This document shows positions 61,750-64,000 of a stretch of DNA of 64,000 bases, piece by piece; the first letter of the stretch is position 1, and each line of letters begins with the position of its first letter. The notes beneath the pieces are model-generated. The model made no database searches, was not told the DNA's origin, and worked only from the letters and a program-made list of their open reading frames with translations. Both the position numbers and the translations under genes were made by a program. Location of the stretch: assembly GCF_000724605.1 (NCBI RefSeq), contig NZ_CP008802.1, positions 496,001-560,000 on the forward strand, read 5' to 3'. This DNA comes from Actinotignum schaalii (lineage in GTDB: Bacteria > Actinomycetota > Actinomycetes > Actinomycetales > Actinomycetaceae).

Positions 61750-62233
61750 TATCGCCTTTCGCTTCGCTCTGCGATTCGGTTATCGCCGCCACGAGTTCGC
61801 CGGCAGGTGCGCCGGTGAGCCGCTCTGCTTCCAACGCATTATTAAGAATAACGGTCGCGGCAACCTGGTCAACAACGGCGCGGTGGCGCCGCGAGCTCCG
61901 CCCCGCCTCATGCAACTGGGCGTGAGCGGCCACCGTGGACAAGCGCTCATCGAATAACCGCACCGGCACCGGGGCGATACGCCGAGCTAAACGCCGCGCC
62001 CACCTGCGTGAATACCGCGCGGAGGCACCTTCGCTCCCGTCCATATTGCGCGGCAAGCCCACAATCACTTCGATGGCGCCACGCTCGCGCACCTCGCGAG
62101 CAACCTCACTCACGTCCGTGCCGTTCGCGGGGAGCGTGGCGACCGGAGTGGCGAGGATACCGTCGCTATCGCAACTGGCCACGCCGGTGCGTGCCCGCCC
62201 TACATCCACTCCGATCCGTACGCCTCGCCGCAT
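61742..62233 (-). CDS. ruvX: Holliday junction resolvase-like RuvX (YqgF)
   Basis: A 163-residue RNase H-fold protein. GVDVGRARTGVASCD near the N-terminus has the first catalytic Asp, VIVGLPRNMDGSEG the central motif, and PVRLFDERLSTVAAHAQL the Glu-containing segment. YqgF/RuvX proteins act in pre-16S rRNA processing and possibly junction resolution. The ATG overlaps the alaS stop (TAATG). Confidence 0.92.
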   Translation of the reverse strand: MRRGVRIGVDVGRARTGVASCDSDGILATPVATLPANGTDVSEVAREVRERGAIEVIVGLPRNMDGSEGASARYSRRWARRLARRIAPVPVRLFDERLSTVAAHAQLHEAGRSSRRHRAVVDQVAATVILNNALEAERLTGAPAGELVAAITESQSEAKGDNE

Positions 62234-64000
62234 TAGCCGCGCAGCTCCGCTTCCAGAACCGCGAGGGCTTCATCCAGCTTCGTCACATCCGAGCCGCCGC
62301 CCTGCGCGAGGTCCGGCTTGCCGCCGCCGCCCCCGCCCAGGATCTTCGCCGCGCGCGAGACCAGCGCCCCGGCCTTCATCCCGGCACTGCGCGCCGCTTC
62401 GGACGCCGCCACCACGATGAGGGGCCGCTCATTGCTAATCCCGGTAATAATCACGATGAAATCATCGGAAGGCGCCAGCCGCCCGCGGACCTCCGTGGCG
62501 AGCACCCGCAGGTCATCCGCGCTATCCACCACGCCCAGGTGGGCGCGGTAGAGAGTGCGATTGCCCAGGTGCACGCCCTGGGAAATAACCGTATCTACCT
62601 GCCCCACAATATCCTTCTGGCGCAGCGCCGCGATTTGCTTTTCGGCGGCCTTGAGCTTGCCGAGCATGGTGTCGATACGCTCGGGGAGTTCCTCCGGGCG
62701 CACCCCCATCATCGCGGTGAGCTGGGAAACCAGGGCGCGTTCGCGGGCCCCCTGCGCGTAGGCGCTTTCACCCACCAGCGCGTCAATACGGCGCACCCCG
62801 GAGCCGATGGAGGATTCACCCAGCACGGTAATCATCCCGATTTCCCCGGTGTTCGCCACGTGGGTGCCGGCGCAGAATTCCCGCGACCAGGCATCATCAA
62901 TGGAGACCACCCGCACGATATCGCCGTACTTCTCCCCGAAGAGCATCTGCGCCCCGAGTTTCTTGGCTTCTTCAATCGGGTATTCGGCCCACGTGACTTC
63001 CAGGTTGTCCTGGAGGCGCTCATTGGCGCGTGCTTCGATCTGCGTCATCACGTCCACCGGGATTTGCGAACCGTGCCGGAAGTCGAAACGGAGCCGCGAG
63101 GGAGCATCCTCGGAGCCGGCCTGGGTGGCCTGCTCGCCGATGAACTCGTGGAGCACCTTGTGGATCATATGGGTCGCGGTATGCGCCTGGGCGATCCGGT
63201 GGCGGCGCAGGGTATCGATCTGCGCGTGCACGATATCGCCCACCGCGATGGTCCCTTCGGTCAGCGAGCCACGGTGCACATGCAGCCCCTTGACGGGCGC
63301 CTGCACGTCTACGACGTCGAACATCCCGCCCCCGGCCACGCTAATGGTGCCGTGATCGGCCAGCTGCCCGCCCATTTCGGCATAGAAGGGGGTCTTGTCC
63401 AAAATAACATCGGCATCGGAGGGTGCACTCACCGCCGGCACCGGCACCCCGTTTTCGAGGATGGCCACCACGCGCGCTTCCGCGGCCTTTTCGAAGTAGC
63501 CGAGGAAGGAGGTGGGTCCGCCCTGCGCATCGAGAATCTCATGGTACACGTGGGCGTCCACGTGCCCGGTTTTCTTCGCCTGCGCATCGGCCCGCGCGCG
63601 TTCGCGCTGCTCGGTCATGAGGGCCCGGAAGCCCTTTTCGTCCACGTCCACACCCTTTTCGGCCGCCATTTCCAGGGTGAGGTCAATGGGGAATCCGTAG
63701 GTGTCATGCAGGGTGAAAGCCGCCGATCCGGGAATAATCACCTTGCCGGTATGCGGCGCGCTCTTTGCGCTATCCACGGCCGCCGCGAAAATCTGTTCGC
63801 CGGTGGCCAGGGTGCGCCGGAAGGCGGCTTCTTCTTCCACCGCCACCTGGCGGATCTGCCCGAAGTTTTCCTCCAGATCGGGGTAGGACTCCTTCATGGC
63901 GTTCTTCGAGGTTTCCACCAGGTCGCCGAGGACCGCGGCATCCACCCCGAGCAGGCGGATCGACCGGATGGCCCGCCGCATGAGCCGGCGCAGCACGTAG
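62233..64000 (-). CDS. alaS: Alanyl-tRNA synthetase (3' part; N-terminus outside window)
   Basis: The frame is open through the window edge, and the visible part starts within YVLRRLMRRAIRSIRLLG, near the end of the aminoacylation domain. It then contains the editing domain with the zinc ligands HTATHMIH and FCAGTHVANTGEIG, and the C-terminal DHHA1-like C-Ala domain with GGGGGGKPDLAQGGG. It charges tRNA-Ala and clears mischarged Ser and Gly. About 590 of some 890 residues are present. It heads the alaS-ruvX-mltG unit. Confidence 0.97.
   Translation of the reverse strand, partial: YVLRRLMRRAIRSIRLLGVDAAVLGDLVETSKNAMKESYPDLEENFGQIRQVAVEEEAAFRRTLATGEQIFAAAVDSAKSAPHTGKVIIPGSAAFTLHDTYGFPIDLTLEMAAEKGVDVDEKGFRALMTEQRERARADAQAKKTGHVDAHVYHEILDAQGGPTSFLGYFEKAAEARVVAILENGVPVPAVSAPSDADVILDKTPFYAEMGGQLADHGTISVAGGGMFDVVDVQAPVKGLHVHRGSLTEGTIAVGDIVHAQIDTLRRHRIAQAHTATHMIHKVLHEFIGEQATQAGSEDAPSRLRFDFRHGSQIPVDVMTQIEARANERLQDNLEVTWAEYPIEEAKKLGAQMLFGEKYGDIVRVVSIDDAWSREFCAGTHVANTGEIGMITVLGESSIGSGVRRIDALVGESAYAQGARERALVSQLTAMMGVRPEELPERIDTMLGKLKAAEKQIAALRQKDIVGQVDTVISQGVHLGNRTLYRAHLGVVDSADDLRVLATEVRGRLAPSDDFIVIITGISNERPLIVVAASEAARSAGMKAGALVSRAAKILGGGGGGKPDLAQGGGSDVTKLDEALAVLEAELRG

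Overview
The window is high-GC bacterial chromosome from an actinobacterium, most likely of the family Actinomycetaceae (the Actinotignum/Actinobaculum/Arcanobacterium/Trueperella area; this placement is a guess from gene content). Actinobacterial markers are RbpA, mIHF, GarA with two MerR regulators, PafB/PafC, HelY, Ppm1, a DUF3866 protein and a helicase-dead PriA. Several genes also appear to start on leaderless transcripts.

Left part (1-29 kb), accessory and metabolic. It opens with the end of an AzlCD amino-acid exporter and a tandem HmoA-like monooxygenase. Next come divergent iron-acquisition modules: a FecBCD-type importer on the minus strand and a YbtPQ/IrtAB-like ABC pair on the plus strand, with a near-consensus DtxR/IdeR box between them. 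A TetR regulator and PEP carboxylase follow. A deoxyribose operon (SorC-type deoR, deoC, FucP-type permease, DUF4432 mutarotase-like protein, PfkB kinase) resembles the enterobacterial deoQKPX genes. Then come three tandem copies of an unrecognised small acidic protein, a DUF981-like membrane pair and tRNA-Pro(GGG). The garA-ftsR pair is separated from mcdR by a purine-salvage operon (NCS1 permease and two structurally different deaminases). A large secreted subtilase with FG-GAP-type repeats closes this part.

At 33260-33287 there is an excellent match to a chromosomal dif site. Protein genes left of it are 18 plus and 10 minus; right of it they are 3 plus and 26 minus. Together these suggest that the replication terminus lies here.

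Right part (33-64 kb), mostly housekeeping on the minus strand: rbpA; ppm1-lnt-helY-pafC-pafB; a DUF3866 gene; a small insertion flanked by a duplicated DUF3866 3' end and carrying two broken surface-protein genes; ribXY under an FMN riboswitch; then rpe, rsmB, fmt, priA, metK, coaBC, rpoZ, gmk, mihF; and finally nusB, efp, aroK, aroC, a prepilin peptidase, mltG, ruvX and the 3' part of alaS, cut by the window edge.

The points most worth following are the dif site, the riboswitch-controlled RibXY lacking an ATPase, the insertion with duplicated 3' end and a possible poly-G switch, the triplicated small acidic gene family, and the two purine deaminases with altered active-site motifs.
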